Assembly (NCBI GenBank): GCA_937888775.1
Contig: CALAQT010000425.1
Coordinates: 1 to 14,372 of the forward strand
Origin: an uncultured Actinomycetes bacterium
GTDB lineage: Bacteria; Actinomycetota; Thermoleophilia; Solirubrobacterales; Solirubrobacteraceae
DNA: 14,372 nt
Direction of reading: 5' to 3'
Positions 13,763-14,372 of this stretch are shown here, piece by piece; position 1 is the stretch's first letter; the number at the start of each line of letters is the position of its first letter. The notes beneath the pieces were generated by a model. It saw only the letters and a program-made list of their open reading frames with translations, had not been told where the DNA came from and made no database searches. The translations under genes and the position numbers were made by a program.

Positions 13763-14045
13763 CGTGGCGAGCTCCGCAGCGGCGAGAGCCCGGAGGTCCT
13801 GCGTGCCTGGGAGCGACGCCATGGGCTGGTGATGCCTGAGCGGGCGGCTGCGCGAACTGGCTCGCGGCTGGGGCCAGGGCGTCGGGCCGCACGCGATCCT
13901 GGCCTGCCCGCCCGGGGAGCTGCACGAGCTGGGGTTGCTGTCCTTCGGCCTCGCGCTGCGCGAGCAGGGCTGGCGGCTCACCTACCTCGGTGCCGAGTCG
14001 CTGCACGGGGAGATGATGGATGTGGCGGCGGCCCCCCGCCCCTAG
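13763..14045 (+). pseudogene. Remnant of a MerR-family B12-binding regulator (CarH/LitR-like)
   Basis: Two pieces in different frames. Piece 1 (from 13769) reads ELRSGESPEVLRAWERRHGL then VMPERA, the first two helices of a MerR DNA-binding domain, missing its start codon. At ~13838-13843 it jumps to piece 2, one frame over: SGRLRELARGWGQGVGPHAI, then LACPPGELHELGLLSFGLAL and REQGWRLTYLGAES, the cobalamin-binding Rossmann domain. ELHELG (13917-13934) is the ExHxxG B12-ligand motif. The rest of the MerR domain, the linker and the helical bundle are deleted, and the domain ends early at a TAG (14043-14045). In CarH/LitR regulators adenosyl-B12 senses light and controls carotenoid genes, often beside an ECF sigma gene. 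Confidence 0.8.
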
Positions 14046-14137
14046 TGTCAAATCACGGCGCTTCGCGCGCGTCGTCGCAGCCTGCCTGGCGAGGAGAATC
14101 CAAGCGTCGGCGGACACCACAATCCGAGAGGACCATC

Positions 14138-14332
14138 ATGGGAGCAGCAGAACCGCCAACGCTGGCTAACGGGAAGATTTGTTACATCGAAATTCCCGCA
14201 ATCGACGTCTCGCGCTCGGCCGAGTTCTACCGTCGCTCGTTCGGCTGGCAGATCCGAGACCGCGGTAAGGGCTCGCGGATCAATAACTGTGGGTCTGGTT
14301 ACGGTGAGTGGTCGGTCGGAGTGATGCGGTAG
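14138..14332 (+). pseudogene. VOC-fold protein truncated by an insertion sequence
   Basis: From the ATG at 14138 (ribosome-binding GAGAGG just upstream) the first ~45 residues are a VOC/glyoxalase start: GKICYIEIPAIDVSRSAEFY, then RRSFGWQIRDRGKGS. The later residues up to the TAG at 14330-14332 (RINNCGSGYGEWSVGVMR) do not look like VOC sequence and lie over the opposite-strand transposase end. Family members continue for another ~75 residues with the remaining strands. The gene is therefore broken at about 14262-14298 by the incoming element. Confidence 0.72.
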
Positions 14333-14372
14333 TTCCACTCTGGGTGCCAGTCGTTGCCGGTGATGTTGACCG
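14299..14372 (-). mobile_element. 3' end of a transposase gene, probably ISAzo13-like (continues right)
   Basis: On the minus strand the frame entering from the right edge reads VNITGNDWHPEWNYRITPTD followed by HSP and a TAA (14299-14301). The HPEWNYRITP ending resembles the C-terminus of the ISAzo13-family (Rhodopirellula-type) DDE transposases, which typically finish with an H-x-x-WNYTI-x-P motif. Only 23 complete residues are in the window. The end of the element should lie a short way left of the stop, between about 14262 and 14298, where the VOC gene loses similarity. No second end or target duplication can be seen. Confidence 0.55.

Noticed and set aside
13761..14120. Upstream half of the long minus-strand frame containing the sigma fragment
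   Set aside because: The residues are Gln/Arg/Ala-rich with no sigma region 2, while the plus strand in the same place encodes MerR and B12-binding motifs.

Overview
The window is GC-rich, bacterial and gene-dense. The order rpmG-secE-nusG-rplK-rplA-rplJ, frequent GTG starts, a long acidic N-terminal extension on SecE and the general protein flavour suggest a high-GC actinobacterium. Thermoleophilia/Solirubrobacterales is my best guess, from family impressions rather than from a search. No tRNA, rRNA or CRISPR array is visible, and no stretch longer than 300 bases lacks a gene or gene remnant.

Region 1 (1-3256, minus strand) is the conserved translation/secretion cluster: L33, SecE, NusG, L11, L1, then a leader with a strong hairpin over the rplJ ribosome-binding region, then L10 running off the left edge. 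Region 2 (3354-5269, minus) holds two tandem trypsin-like HtrA-type proteases with PDZ domains and no visible export signal. The downstream one is cut inside its PDZ domain by an in-frame TAG. Region 3 (5337-7032, plus) is an HxlR-type regulator with a clean palindromic operator candidate, a multi-pass GAP/Sap-like membrane protein and a small HPt-like protein. Region 4 (7053-9789) is an SDR dehydrogenase divergent from a TetR regulator and an acyl-CoA dehydrogenase; one inverted repeat carries the -35 elements of both divergent promoters. Region 5 (9797-10855) is a short VIT/CCC1-type membrane transporter divergent from a Fur-family regulator, with a second inverted repeat between them, which looks like a metal homeostasis module.

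Region 6 (10874-13100) has a DivIVA-like coiled-coil protein, an NAD-dependent epimerase interrupted by an in-frame TGA at an expected Trp position, and a VOC-fold protein. Region 7 (13097-14372) is decaying: an NTF2/SnoaL-like gene, the region-4 end of an ECF sigma factor, a frame-shifted internally deleted remnant of a MerR/B12-binding (CarH/LitR-like) photoregulator, and a VOC gene whose 3' part has been replaced by the end of an insertion sequence (probably ISAzo13-like).

The most unusual points are two otherwise healthy genes each split by a single in-frame stop followed by the same CTG-GGN-CGN context, the fossil sigma/MerR-B12 divergent pair, and the three regulator-gene pairs with readable operator palindromes. 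No wholly new multi-gene system is convincingly visible.
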